Position numbers and translations under genes: made by a program. This document shows, in pieces, positions 43,440 to 51,508 of a stretch of DNA of 64,000 nucleotides. Under the pieces are notes generated by a model. The model searched no databases. It worked only from the letters and a program-made list of their open reading frames with translations, and was not told the origin of the DNA. The stretch lies in contig NZ_CP129113.1 of NCBI RefSeq assembly GCF_030762805.1, positions 2,494,001-2,558,000 on the forward strand, written 5' to 3'. Each line of letters opens with the position of its first letter. The stretch's first letter is position 1. The DNA is from Aciduricibacillus chroicocephali. GTDB taxonomy: Bacteria; Bacillota; Bacilli; Bacillales; Amphibacillaceae.

Positions 43440-45167
43440 ATGTACAACAGGTATCCTGAGGATCAACAGCAATTCATTCCTGGGCCATATGGTCAGCCAG
43501 GAAATCCGAGATTCGACCAGCATCAGGGGCAGAGGAGCGTTGGATTCTCACAGCAGCAGAGCCTGCAATATACGGGCTTCCCGCAACAACAGCAGATTCA
43601 GCCGCGAGCTTTGTTCCAACAGTCGGCCCAATCCTATAATCCGGGTGGCTACCCAATCCCCGCTCCACAATCGGCTCCCGGTATCTATCCATATGCAGAG
43701 CCGGCGAGCAATCATCTGAACAGCCAAAATCGCTTCAACCCGATCAGTCCAAGTGCTTTGAACGGCTATCAGCAGAACGAGCAGTCCTACCCGTCGCAAG
43801 AGCCGCGTGAAGGTTTTGCGAATTGGTATGATGTGCCGGCATATCCTCACCAATCAGCTTATCCACCTGCAGAACCATCCTTAGACTCATTTAGAGGTGA
43901 GGATAGCAATAATGCAGGTGCAGAAGTTTCAGCATATCCAGAAAACAATAAGGAACGGGATCATTCTGAAAGCCAGCAGGATGCCGAAGACCAAGCCTTT
44001 ATAGAAGAAGCTCTGCGCCAGAGACCGGACGCCCAGGCCATTTTGCGTAATATTAAGCAGAGCCATTCCGATTTGTATACGACACTCCGTCATTACGGTA
44101 TGCATGATCAGCTTATTGACTACGTTTTCTTCTTCATGATCAACTATACGATTGATCAGCGTGAGAAAAGTCAAAATGCTGCCCAGATCTACCGTCGTTT
44201 CAAAAGGGAAATGCCTTGGTTCAATATGATGTTCCAACAGTATAAGGTACCCCAAGATGTAATTGACCGTACAATGACACGTGTCATTCAGATTACATTG
44301 GACTCCATTCATGGAGGTGGTGCTGGCGCTCCGGGTCGTCCTGAGCAGCCAGGCAGAGGGTGGTCACGTTGGGAAGATCTTGGCGGTGTCCTCTCGAGTG
44401 CACCAACGGTCTCCTCTTGGAGCGCGAATCGCCTTGATGTGTTTGGACGCGGAACCGATAATGCCCTTTATCACAAATGGTGGGATGGCTCACGATGGAG
44501 CGGATGGGAAAACCTTGGCGGTGTCCTCTCGAGCGCACCATCTGCAGTATCATGGGGGACTAACCGGATTGACGTCTTCGGGAGAGGTACAGACAACGCC
44601 CTTTATCACAAGTGGTGGGACGGCTCGCGATGGAGTGGATGGGAAAATCTCGGCGGTGTCCTGACAAGCGGGCCGACAGTATCTACAAGACGTGAAAATC
44701 AGCTCGATGTCTTCGTTCGTGGAAGCAATAATCGGTTGTACAAGAAAACTTGGAACGGTTCGCGATGGGAAGATTGGGAAGATCTCGGCGGCAATCTGAA
44801 TTCCGAACCTGCAGCCATCTCATGGGGTCCAAACCGAATCGATGTATTCGCGCGGGCTCAGAATAATGGATTGCTTCACCGTCACTGGAACGGATCTCGT
44901 TGGAGCAACTGGACGAATCTTGGCGGGAATATTCACAGTGCACCGGCCGCTTCCTCAAGACGTCCTAATGAGATTGATGTATTTGCTCGTGGACGAAATA
45001 ATGAATTGCTTCACCGCATGTGGAATGGTTCACGCTGGACCGGTTGGGAAACATTGCGCGGACCAATTACTTCAGCCCCTGCTGCGGTCTCATGGAGCGC
45101 CAACCGAATCGATGTCTTTGCACGCGGTCAGAATAACAGCCTTATTCATACGTACCAAGGCCGATGA
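43440..45167 (+). CDS. Propeller lectin-like protein with Gln/Pro-rich head
   Basis: This 575-residue protein has three parts. The first 170 or so residues are Gln/Pro/Tyr-rich and probably disordered. A helical domain (about residues 175-285, with YTTLRHYGMHDQLIDYVFFF) follows. The C-terminal 280 residues form six repeats of about 45 residues with the core WENLGGVLSSAP...DVF.RG..N.L.H..W(N/D)GSRW. These match the DUF346/PLL-type propeller blades that bind sugars in other proteins. There is no signal peptide or anchor. RBS AGAGGAGGA precedes the ATG. A surface or spore-coat role is possible but not shown. Confidence 0.8.
   Translation: MYNRYPEDQQQFIPGPYGQPGNPRFDQHQGQRSVGFSQQQSLQYTGFPQQQQIQPRALFQQSAQSYNPGGYPIPAPQSAPGIYPYAEPASNHLNSQNRFNPISPSALNGYQQNEQSYPSQEPREGFANWYDVPAYPHQSAYPPAEPSLDSFRGEDSNNAGAEVSAYPENNKERDHSESQQDAEDQAFIEEALRQRPDAQAILRNIKQSHSDLYTTLRHYGMHDQLIDYVFFFMINYTIDQREKSQNAAQIYRRFKREMPWFNMMFQQYKVPQDVIDRTMTRVIQITLDSIHGGGAGAPGRPEQPGRGWSRWEDLGGVLSSAPTVSSWSANRLDVFGRGTDNALYHKWWDGSRWSGWENLGGVLSSAPSAVSWGTNRIDVFGRGTDNALYHKWWDGSRWSGWENLGGVLTSGPTVSTRRENQLDVFVRGSNNRLYKKTWNGSRWEDWEDLGGNLNSEPAAISWGPNRIDVFARAQNNGLLHRHWNGSRWSNWTNLGGNIHSAPAASSRRPNEIDVFARGRNNELLHRMWNGSRWTGWETLRGPITSAPAAVSWSANRIDVFARGQNNSLIHTYQGR
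44350..45164 (+). repeat. Six DUF346-type propeller repeats
   Basis: The six units are about 135 bases each. Units 1 and 2 are nearly identical (for example the DNALYHKWWDGSR stretch), and units 3 and 5 share an RR-x-N replacement at the position where the other units have SW. Confidence 0.85.
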
Positions 45168-45170
45168 ATC

Positions 45171-45205
45171 AAAAGAACCCTGCGCGGTATGCCCAGGGTT
45201 CTTTT
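45171..45205 (+). terminator. Terminator of the propeller gene
   Basis: AAAAGAACCCTG pairs with CAGGGTTCTTTT just past the stop codon, with T residues following. Confidence 0.85.
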
Positions 45206-45227
45206 AGTTTGCATTTGGCCTAATATC

Positions 45228-45264
45228 AAAAAGAAGCAGTCTTTTCGGCAAAAAGACTGCTTCT
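45228..45264 (-). terminator. Terminator of the gas vesicle operon
   Basis: AGAAGCAGTCTTTT pairs with AAAAGACTGCTTCT and is followed by T on the minus strand, about 20 bases after gvpU. Confidence 0.87.
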
Positions 45265-45284
45265 GATCATATTCTGATGTAGTT

Positions 45285-45674
45285 TTAGTCTTCATTGTCA
45301 TGAATTTTCCCAAGAAAGAAACCATCTACTTCACTTAACTTGCCGCGCCACAATATGTCTCCCTGTGACGGGGTCGGTCTTGCATCCCCACAATATACTT
45401 TTGCGCCTTCCAAATGTATAAAGCTGGGGGAGCCGCCATTTGTGGACTGAGCATTCTCTCCAGCATGTGCCAGTTGCTCGCTTAAAGCCTCGGCAACATC
45501 ACCACTGCCTTCAAATGTTTCGCTCAGCGATTCAAAGTATTTCCCAGCTGACACCATCGTTCCTGTGATGACGGCTCCTTTTACATTGAGTGTAATATCA
45601 AGGGTAAAGTCATTCCGGTTTACCGCTTCCGCAAAAAATGCGAGCGTATTATCCTTCATCGTATCTGTTGCCAT
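45285..45674 (-). CDS. gvpU: Gas vesicle protein GvpU
   Basis: This 129-residue protein is the last gene of the gvp operon, in the same place as gvpU in Priestia megaterium. It has the VNRNDFTLDITLNVKG start and a GDILWRGKLSEVDGFFLG end expected for GvpU. It is acidic, with no membrane helix. GvpU is an accessory protein thought to influence how gas vesicles cluster. RBS GGAGGCG overlaps the end of gvpT. Confidence 0.85.
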   Translation of the reverse strand: MATDTMKDNTLAFFAEAVNRNDFTLDITLNVKGAVITGTMVSAGKYFESLSETFEGSGDVAEALSEQLAHAGENAQSTNGGSPSFIHLEGAKVYCGDARPTPSQGDILWRGKLSEVDGFFLGKIHDNED

Positions 45675-45682
45675 CGGAGCCT

Positions 45683-46723
45683 TTACGCCTCCTTCTTCAA
45701 GTTGTCCTGGCTCAAGTATGTGCCATCCTCTTTTGCCTGGTACTTGGAGTTTTTGCTTTTTTCATCTGATTTTGATTTGTTGCCGGATTTATCTTTATCC
45801 TTTTCTTCGTTAGAGCTATTGTTCTGCTCATCTTCTTTTTTGTTCTTCTCGTCGTTCTTCTGGTTGCTTTGATTGTTCTGGTTGTTTTGATTACTGTTCT
45901 TGTCGTTATTGTTCTTATCGTTTTCTTTCTCGTTCGATTCTTTCTCGTTGGAGTTGCTGTTATCTTTATTGGACTCTTCAGCTTTGTTCTCAGTTTTATC
46001 ACTGTCGTCTTTTTCTTCGTCTTTTCTGCTCTGCTTGTCCTCTGTCATCTTGGAAAGCAGGCCTTCAATTTTACCAAGACGGTCTTGCAAATCTTTATTT
46101 TCCTTTTTCAAAGACTCATATTCTTTATCTGAAGAAGAATCTTGTTCCTTATCGTTATTCGATTCATTGTTCTGCTCGCTGTTTTCGTTTGCAGATTCAT
46201 TCTTTTGCTCATCTTTATTCTTCTTATTATTGTTGCTATGAATTGGGCTTTCTACATAAGATCCGTCCTTGTCTGAGCTATCCTGATTGTTATCGTCATT
46301 GTTATTGCCTTCTTTGTTATTGTCTTCTTTGTTATTGTCTTCTTTATTTGACGGCTGGTTGCCACTCGCAAGTTGCGTAATCATCTGTTCCAGGCGATCA
46401 AGGCGGTCATTCACATCATTATTGCCACTCTGTGAATCATCTGATTCTTTGTTGCCTTTTCCAAATAACTTCGATGCGGCTTTTTTCGAGTTGTCTTTTA
46501 CAGCTTGTCCAAGACTTGCTCCTTTGCTCCCAATTGCCGAGCCACCAACATTGCTGAACAACTTCTTCCCAGCTTCAGGTGTCATGAGATAACCAACTGT
46601 CGTTCCGATCAAACCACCTGCAATCGTACGACGCAAGCCTCCCATTTCACCGTTTGATTTACCATTGTTTGAACCTTCATTTCCATTCACTGCGTTGGCA
46701 CTGTTTACTTGTGTTTCACTCAT
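45683..46723 (-). CDS. gvpT: Gas vesicle protein GvpT with expanded low-complexity region
   Basis: This 346-residue protein keeps the GvpT-type N-terminal part with RRTIAGGLIGTTVGYLMTPEAGKKLF (split here: a short glycine-rich hydrophobic helix, residues 30-55) and a DRLDRLEQMI heptad segment. The remaining two thirds are extremely Asn/Asp/Glu/Lys/Ser-rich with runs such as KEDNNKEDNNKEG, interrupted by one coiled coil (EYESLKKENKDLQDRLGKIEGL). Gvp accessory proteins of this type usually have shorter tails. The gene lies between gvpJ and gvpU. Confidence 0.82.
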   Translation of the reverse strand: MSETQVNSANAVNGNEGSNNGKSNGEMGGLRRTIAGGLIGTTVGYLMTPEAGKKLFSNVGGSAIGSKGASLGQAVKDNSKKAASKLFGKGNKESDDSQSGNNDVNDRLDRLEQMITQLASGNQPSNKEDNNKEDNNKEGNNNDDNNQDSSDKDGSYVESPIHSNNNKKNKDEQKNESANENSEQNNESNNDKEQDSSSDKEYESLKKENKDLQDRLGKIEGLLSKMTEDKQSRKDEEKDDSDKTENKAEESNKDNSNSNEKESNEKENDKNNNDKNSNQNNQNNQSNQKNDEKNKKEDEQNNSSNEEKDKDKSGNKSKSDEKSKNSKYQAKEDGTYLSQDNLKKEA

Positions 46724-46750
46724 TTTAAAATCCTCCTGTTTTATCCATAA

Positions 46751-47068
46751 TTATTTTTCAAGCCGAGGTACGGCCATATTCTGTTCCAGTTTTTCAAGTC
46801 TTTCATGTAACATTTTATTTTCTTCTTCGAGCGCTTTTGTTTTGCTGTCTTCTGCTTTGGATGAAAGGTATGGATCGTTTTCCCACCAGTCCATTCCAAT
46901 CTCCTTCGCCTTGTCTACAGACGCGACGATAAGTCGGATTTTGATAGTAAGCAGTTCGACATCGGCAATTCCGACCGTGATGTCACCAGCGATGACAACG
47001 CCCTTATCAAGTATCTTCTCCAAAACATCAACAATCGTGCTCGACTGCATTGGGTGTTCCACTGCCAT
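46751..47068 (-). CDS. gvpJ: Gas vesicle minor shell protein GvpJ
   Basis: This 105-residue protein is a GvpA homologue with the DVLEKILDKGVVIAGDITVG core and the VELLTIKIRLIVASVDKA strand. A C-terminal helical tail is added. GvpJ is an accessory shell-related protein needed for nucleation. AAGGAGG precedes the ATG. Confidence 0.92.
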   Translation of the reverse strand: MAVEHPMQSSTIVDVLEKILDKGVVIAGDITVGIADVELLTIKIRLIVASVDKAKEIGMDWWENDPYLSSKAEDSKTKALEEENKMLHERLEKLEQNMAVPRLEK

Positions 47069-47093
47069 GTTGTATTCCTCCTTGGCAATTCCG

Positions 47094-47378
47094 TTAAAGC
47101 AAGCTTCCCAATGGACCGAGATCGATATTCAGGTCTTCTGCGTCCAAGCCGAAAACTTCTTTCAGCTCTTCCATCTTTTCTTCCAGATTCATCAGCGCTT
47201 CTCCGAGGTTCTCAATCTGTTCGTCTGTCAGAGTGCCGCCTTCAACACGGCGGATCGCATGGCGCTCGACAATCTGTCTGAGCAGTTCCACAACTGTCAG
47301 AACGAGCTGAGCAAGCCCGTGCTCTGCATTATCTGGATCTAAATTGATTTTACCGCTCGGATGATTGTCCAGTGGCAT
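47094..47378 (-). CDS. gvpK: Gas vesicle protein GvpK
   Basis: This 94-residue protein carries the GvpK block GLAQLVLTVVELLRQIVERHA and RVEGGTLTDEQIENLG. The start at 47378 has AAGGAGG nine bases upstream; the longer frame lies inside gvpS. GvpK is essential for gas vesicle assembly in the bacterial clusters. The gene overlaps the end of gvpS by 29 bases. Confidence 0.92.
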   Translation of the reverse strand: MPLDNHPSGKINLDPDNAEHGLAQLVLTVVELLRQIVERHAIRRVEGGTLTDEQIENLGEALMNLEEKMEELKEVFGLDAEDLNIDLGPLGSLL

Positions 47379-47619
47379 CACATAGCGCCTCCTTCTCCAT
47401 GTCGAATTGCTCGGACGAAACGGTTTTACGTCCATTTTGCTGTGCTTGGACGAGTGACTCGACCGAGGAGATCAGCACACGCAAATCAAGGTAGACAAGA
47501 TCAACGCCTGCTATCGAGATGACGAGATCCGCCTTGATTGCGACACCCTTGTCCAGAATGACATCCAGAATATCAATGAGCGCGATATCCTTGTTTTCTA
47601 CTGTTTCTCTTAATGTCAT
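47350..47619 (-). CDS. gvpS: Gas vesicle protein GvpS (GvpA-like)
   Basis: This 89-residue GvpA-family protein has DILDVILDKGVAIKADLVIS and LVYLDLRVLISSVESL. It is the second minor shell-type protein of the operon, in the gvpL-gvpS-gvpK position seen in P. megaterium. The C-terminal tail is hydrophilic. Confidence 0.9.
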   Translation of the reverse strand: MTLRETVENKDIALIDILDVILDKGVAIKADLVISIAGVDLVYLDLRVLISSVESLVQAQQNGRKTVSSEQFDMEKEALCDATGQSSER

Positions 47620-47636
47620 TTTTCTCTTTCCTCATT

Positions 47637-48443
47637 TCACGAGATGCTGGAAAAATGGTACGCCGGCCAAGGGCCTGTCGCTTCAAGCTGCCACCCGGCC
47701 GCTTCCAGATCCTTCTGGCAATCTTCAATCTTTTGTAAGAAGCTTTCCACTTCACGTTTGCTTACAAGGTAGACGCTGTTCCATGTCATTGGATCAGGTC
47801 TTCCTGTCGCATCTTTGCTCCACGTTTTCTTCACATGACTGGTTAAAGCGAGATTGGAAAGCTGTTCATGGATTGTTTCGCCCATCTTGTCTTTCTCCTT
47901 CTCGATTTCTCCGTCCAGCCATTTATCAATTTTCTTATTCTCGAAAAACTGCCTTCCCTTTGGCAAAGTGCTAATGGCAGCCTTCTTTTCTTCCAATGCT
48001 GGATTGCTCGTACTGAATTGCTGCTTCAGTGCTGTATCATTGCAGTAGATTTTGAGGTTCCATTCCTCATTTCCTGCAATCTTTTCAAAAGCCGCCCGCA
48101 GTTTGTCTGAAGCCGGCTCAATAGAAGAAACTAAGCTGTCTTCACTTTTATAAAGGGTGCAGAACTTAAGCGGAATGACCGTAAAGCGCCTTGCAAGCTC
48201 AAGTACGGTTTCATGATGATGAAACGCCTTTTCCTGCAGCCATTCCATGTCATTGCTCGTTCTTTCCTTGATGACTTCTTCCGAGTATTCATTGCCATCG
48301 AGAGTGCAGACAATAGCAGCGGCATCTCCGATTGGGAAAGCGCGCAGATGTCCGTCACCGGAGAAATCCGCCATATCGCTGACAGAACCTGTCTCCATTT
48401 CACTCTTTGGCACAAGTCCGTATAGATAAATCAAGTCATTCAT
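47637..48443 (-). CDS. gvpL: Gas vesicle protein GvpL (GvpF/L family)
   Basis: This 268-residue protein belongs to the GvpL/GvpF family: LIYLYGLVPKSEME at the start, EVIKERTSNDMEWLQEKAFHH and FTVIPLKFCTLYKSED in the first domain, and an ending with SVYLVSKREV and GPWPAYHFSSIS. The family is needed for assembly and contacts GvpA. It is paralogous to gvpF upstream in the operon. Confidence 0.92.
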   Translation of the reverse strand: MNDLIYLYGLVPKSEMETGSVSDMADFSGDGHLRAFPIGDAAAIVCTLDGNEYSEEVIKERTSNDMEWLQEKAFHHHETVLELARRFTVIPLKFCTLYKSEDSLVSSIEPASDKLRAAFEKIAGNEEWNLKIYCNDTALKQQFSTSNPALEEKKAAISTLPKGRQFFENKKIDKWLDGEIEKEKDKMGETIHEQLSNLALTSHVKKTWSKDATGRPDPMTWNSVYLVSKREVESFLQKIEDCQKDLEAAGWQLEATGPWPAYHFSSIS

Positions 48444-48455
48444 CGTATCAGATCC

Positions 48456-48710
48456 TTATCGTTTCTTCGTCAATTCTTCCCACTGATCAAGCTCCATCTG
48501 CTTGGCGATCTCATAGCGCACAATTAGTTCATTTTCTTTCGCTTCATATGCCTCTTCTGAAATATCACCGAGCTCATACATCATTTGCAGCTGAATCAGC
48601 TTTTGCTGAATTGTCGGCAGATCATATAGCTGTTTGTCCGCTTCTTCTTTTACCTTTTCACCAATTTTGATGACGAGGTTGATCGGTGCGGAAACGAGCT
48701 TGTGGATCAT
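48456..48710 (-). CDS. gvpG: Gas vesicle protein GvpG
   Basis: This 84-residue protein has the GvpG pattern LVSAPINLVIKIGEKVKEEAD followed by a helical, charged C-terminal half (ELGDISEEAYEAKENEL). Its ATG overlaps the gvpF stop by four bases. GvpG is an accessory assembly factor. Confidence 0.9.
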   Translation of the reverse strand: MIHKLVSAPINLVIKIGEKVKEEADKQLYDLPTIQQKLIQLQMMYELGDISEEAYEAKENELIVRYEIAKQMELDQWEELTKKR

Positions 48711-49480
48711 TGGGCTTCTTCAACTTTCAGCCTTATGTTGACAAAGTTGTAAGCTGCCCACGGACCGCTATAGTTGAATTCTGCCTTGTCCTTCCACTGT
48801 TCGTGAAGTTCATTCACTTTTTCATCAAAAGCAGCTTCCTTATCTCTATCCACGAGGAAAGCTGCGTTAAGGAGCATTTTCTCACCGATTGGATCATTCG
48901 CTCTCGAAGCTTCAGCAATTTCACCGAGTGGCTGGAAGATTTCCTGCTTTATATCCTTTTGCAAGGAGGACACAATTTTCTGAGCTGCTCCACCGAGCTG
49001 AATGCGTTCATAGTAGCTCGCAGCTTCGCTCTTCCCTTTTACAGCTTGAGCCATCTTCTCAATCTTCTCATTGCCTGAAACTTGCGATTCTAGCCAGTCT
49101 TTCTTGCCGACGACTTTCAGGCCGAGCTCCACTTTACCTTTGATTGCAGGGAAGAGTTCGCTGAATTGGGGATAGAGATTTTCCAAAAGAACTTCCGCAT
49201 CCCCTTTTGAATGAAATACATTACCGAAGCTGACCGGAATCACGGTATCATTCTTCTTCATGACGAGTGATACGGCGTTCTGGTGCATCAGCAAGTTTTC
49301 TTTGCTTGGTCGATATATTTTCACGGGCGCATCTGCAGCAACGATTCCAGCGTCCCTATAATGGAGTGTATACAGCTTCCGCTCCTCTCCTTCGATCACA
49401 ACGGAACCGAAATCCTGCTCTTCGTCATCTGTTTGGATGCCGCAGAATATATAGACTCCCATCTTCTCATCACTGCTCAT
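48707..49480 (-). CDS. gvpF: Gas vesicle protein GvpF (GvpF/L family)
   Basis: This 257-residue protein has VYIFCGIQTDDEEQDFGSV at the start, LLMHQNAVSLVMKKNDTVIPVSFG in the first domain (shown in part) and GPWAAYNFVNIRLK at the end. The start at 49480 has AAAGGAG eight bases upstream and overlaps the end of gvpN by 11 bases. GvpF binds GvpA and may act as a chaperone for shell assembly. Confidence 0.92.
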   Translation of the reverse strand: MSSDEKMGVYIFCGIQTDDEEQDFGSVVIEGEERKLYTLHYRDAGIVAADAPVKIYRPSKENLLMHQNAVSLVMKKNDTVIPVSFGNVFHSKGDAEVLLENLYPQFSELFPAIKGKVELGLKVVGKKDWLESQVSGNEKIEKMAQAVKGKSEAASYYERIQLGGAAQKIVSSLQKDIKQEIFQPLGEIAEASRANDPIGEKMLLNAAFLVDRDKEAAFDEKVNELHEQWKDKAEFNYSGPWAAYNFVNIRLKVEEAQ

Positions 49481-50414
49481 CCTCATCACTCCTTTGTTCT
49501 TCCTTTTTCATATTCATACATGTATCTTCAATTAGCTGTCTTGCAGCTTGTAAAGGTTCATCCGCTTCAATGCACCGGCTCATCGGGTCTGTAAGAACAT
49601 CGAGACAAAGTTGTTTAAAACGTTCATCCTCACCGTCGATTGCAATATCCTGTCTCGCTGCCAGCTTAGCAATCATCAGTCCTGAGCGGATGCTCGGTCC
49701 ATTGCTTCCTTTGCACTGTTGACGCAAGGTCGCTGTAAGTTCTGCGATTGCGTTCGCATCCTCTTCAGCCAATGCCGGGACCTTCTCATTAATGATTGAC
49801 GCCTCGCGCTCAACGTTACGATGACCGATGAAAATAGTCACAAGCCTATCAAGGAGAGCGTCCTGTGTTTTATATACACCGGCGTACTCTTCAGGATTGC
49901 TTGTAAAAATTACGGCAAACTCCGGATGGACTCGCACGAAAGGCTCTGTTTGCTTCGTTTCGTACAAAGGCAGGATTCCTTCTTCAAGTATTGAGAGAAA
50001 GATGTTATTCGTCTCTGCCCTTGACCGGGTAAACTCGTCATAAACGAGTGTATATCCGTGCTTAACAGCCTCTAGCAACCGACCATCACGCCAGTTTTGC
50101 GTCACATTCTCTTCGCGTTTGTAAACAGATCTGACATAGTTGTCTACGAGCTTCTTGCTCGTGTAGCCGGTGAAGTCACCAATCAGGTCCTTGTTGCCCA
50201 TCTCATGATTACCATGGATCAGCATGACTGGTTTCTTTCTGCGCTTGGCAAGAGCAATCGCAAGAGATGTTTTTCCTACACCTGACGGGCCAGTGAAATG
50301 AATCGGATAGCCTGCTTTCATATATTCAAGGGATCGCTCCAGTAAATCTTCCATTTCCTCATCTTGTGAAACGCTGTCTGCGGCCTTCTTCAGTCCTTGT
50401 TTCAATATCGTCAC
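49470..50414 (-). CDS. gvpN: Gas vesicle AAA+ ATPase GvpN
   Basis: This 314-residue MoxR-like AAA+ protein has Walker A GPSGVGKTS at residues 42-50, Walker B VYDEFTRS and the sensor segment FTSNPEEYAGV. GvpN powers growth or enlargement of the vesicles. It starts at GTG with GGGAGGCGG upstream and lies between gvpR and gvpF as in P. megaterium. Confidence 0.94.
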   Translation of the reverse strand: MTILKQGLKKAADSVSQDEEMEDLLERSLEYMKAGYPIHFTGPSGVGKTSLAIALAKRRKKPVMLIHGNHEMGNKDLIGDFTGYTSKKLVDNYVRSVYKREENVTQNWRDGRLLEAVKHGYTLVYDEFTRSRAETNNIFLSILEEGILPLYETKQTEPFVRVHPEFAVIFTSNPEEYAGVYKTQDALLDRLVTIFIGHRNVEREASIINEKVPALAEEDANAIAELTATLRQQCKGSNGPSIRSGLMIAKLAARQDIAIDGEDERFKQLCLDVLTDPMSRCIEADEPLQAARQLIEDTCMNMKKEEQRSDEDEQ

Positions 50415-50438
50415 GATTCCGCCTCCCGTGCCATTTCC

Positions 50439-50705
50439 TTATACTTCCTGACCGATGGCACTTCTGTAACGGATATCAGTTCTTCTATAAGATGCCACCT
50501 CTTTATTCTCATTGAGACGCACGGCATAAATGCCGAGCATCTCATCTTTGGCATACTTTTTCATATACTCTTTCTCTTCGATGACTTCGACCGTCAACAC
50601 CCAGCCTCCGTTCTCCGCTTCTTCCACAGAAGTGATTTTGTGGACAGGTGCTACGAACTCATTGAAGAAATCTTTCGTATTACTTATGATTTCTCTGATT
50701 TCCAT
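50439..50705 (-). CDS. gvpR: Gas vesicle protein GvpR (GvpO family)
   Basis: This 88-residue protein fits the GvpO family: VHKITSVEEAENGGWVLTVEVIE and a C-terminal EMLGIYAVRLNENKEVASYRRTDIRY, quoted in part. It lies between the shell gene and gvpN, the place of gvpR in P. megaterium. It may regulate or assist shell protein synthesis. Confidence 0.88.
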   Translation of the reverse strand: MEIREIISNTKDFFNEFVAPVHKITSVEEAENGGWVLTVEVIEEKEYMKKYAKDEMLGIYAVRLNENKEVASYRRTDIRYRSAIGQEV

Positions 50706-50744
50706 TGTTGCCTCCTGTCAACGAAAGACTGTCAGGTCTCCAAT

Positions 50745-51005
50745 TTAGATACTGAAACCGGGCATTCTTTCATTCTGCTGTTGTGGTAGTCCGTCTTCTT
50801 CCACTTCATCACTCAACAAACCGACTGCCTCTGCATAGCGCAACCAAGTATCAACACTTGCAATAACTACACGAGCCTCAACGGTAAGAATTTCGATACC
50901 AACAACAGAAACCCTTACGAAGGCGTCGATGACAATCCCTTTATCAAGAATCCTATCGATTACCTCTGCCAAACTTGAACTGTCCGTACTCTTCTGAATA
51001 GCCAT
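50745..51005 (-). CDS. gvpB: Major gas vesicle shell protein GvpA/GvpB
   Basis: This 86-residue protein is a canonical gas vesicle shell protein: [35 protein letters not shown] and [19 protein letters not shown] hydrophilic tail follows ([13 protein letters not shown]). The start at 51005 is the second of two nearby ATG codons and has GGAG ten bases upstream. It is the only major shell gene here, whereas P. megaterium has both gvpA and gvpB. The position matches gvpB. Confidence 0.94.
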   Translation of the reverse strand: MAIQKSTDSSSLAEVIDRILDKGIVIDAFVRVSVVGIEILTVEARVVIASVDTWLRYAEAVGLLSDEVEEDGLPQQQNERMPGFSI

Positions 51006-51031
51006 GTTTTGCATGCTCCTTTCAAATTTAA

Positions 51032-51478
51032 TCAAGAACCCATCGTCTTAATGTCGTTTGAGGACTTGATGTCCTCGGCACCCTTGATCGATGAGGCACC
51101 TTTAATGTCTTTTGCTGATTTTATGTCCTGGACGCCTTTAATCCGGCGTTTCCTAGACTTTTTATCATCCTTTTGATTCGATGAAATCCGTTCCTGCAGG
51201 TCCTTCCCTGCTTCTTTTGCATTTCCGAGCTTTTCTTTAGCGGTCAGTAGGGCATCCTGTGCCTTTTCTTTTGCATCTTTTGCTTTATCGTGAAGTTTTT
51301 CTCCGGCTTCATCTGCTGCTTCGGTTGCCTTCTCGGCGAATTGCTCACCTTTGTTCCGAATGCCCTCGACCATTTTTTCCTTCGCTTTTTCTTTCACCTT
51401 GTCTTTTACAGGCTCTGGCGTATGTTCCCATACTTTCTTAGCTGCTTTACCAGCAGCTTTCTTTAGCTCTTTTTCCAT
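51032..51478 (-). CDS. gvpQ: Gas vesicle protein GvpQ
   Basis: This 148-residue, highly charged helical protein starts [19 protein letters not shown] and is rich in Lys, Glu and Ala. Its tail repeats a short unit ([21 protein letters not shown]) about five times. It lies between gvpP and the shell gene, as gvpQ does in P. megaterium. GvpQ is accessory and of unknown mechanism. GAGGAGGTGA precedes the ATG. Confidence 0.82.
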   Translation of the reverse strand: MEKELKKAAGKAAKKVWEHTPEPVKDKVKEKAKEKMVEGIRNKGEQFAEKATEAADEAGEKLHDKAKDAKEKAQDALLTAKEKLGNAKEAGKDLQERISSNQKDDKKSRKRRIKGVQDIKSAKDIKGASSIKGAEDIKSSNDIKTMGS

Positions 51479-51508
51479 CTGATCACCTCCTCAATTGAAG
51501 GCGGGATT

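Noticed and set aside
45869-46592. Plus-strand frames of Leu/Val/Phe/Ser repeats resembling membrane proteins
   Set aside because: They are shadows of the Asn/Asp/Lys/Glu-rich GvpT tail; hydrophobicity is a by-product of the complementary codons.
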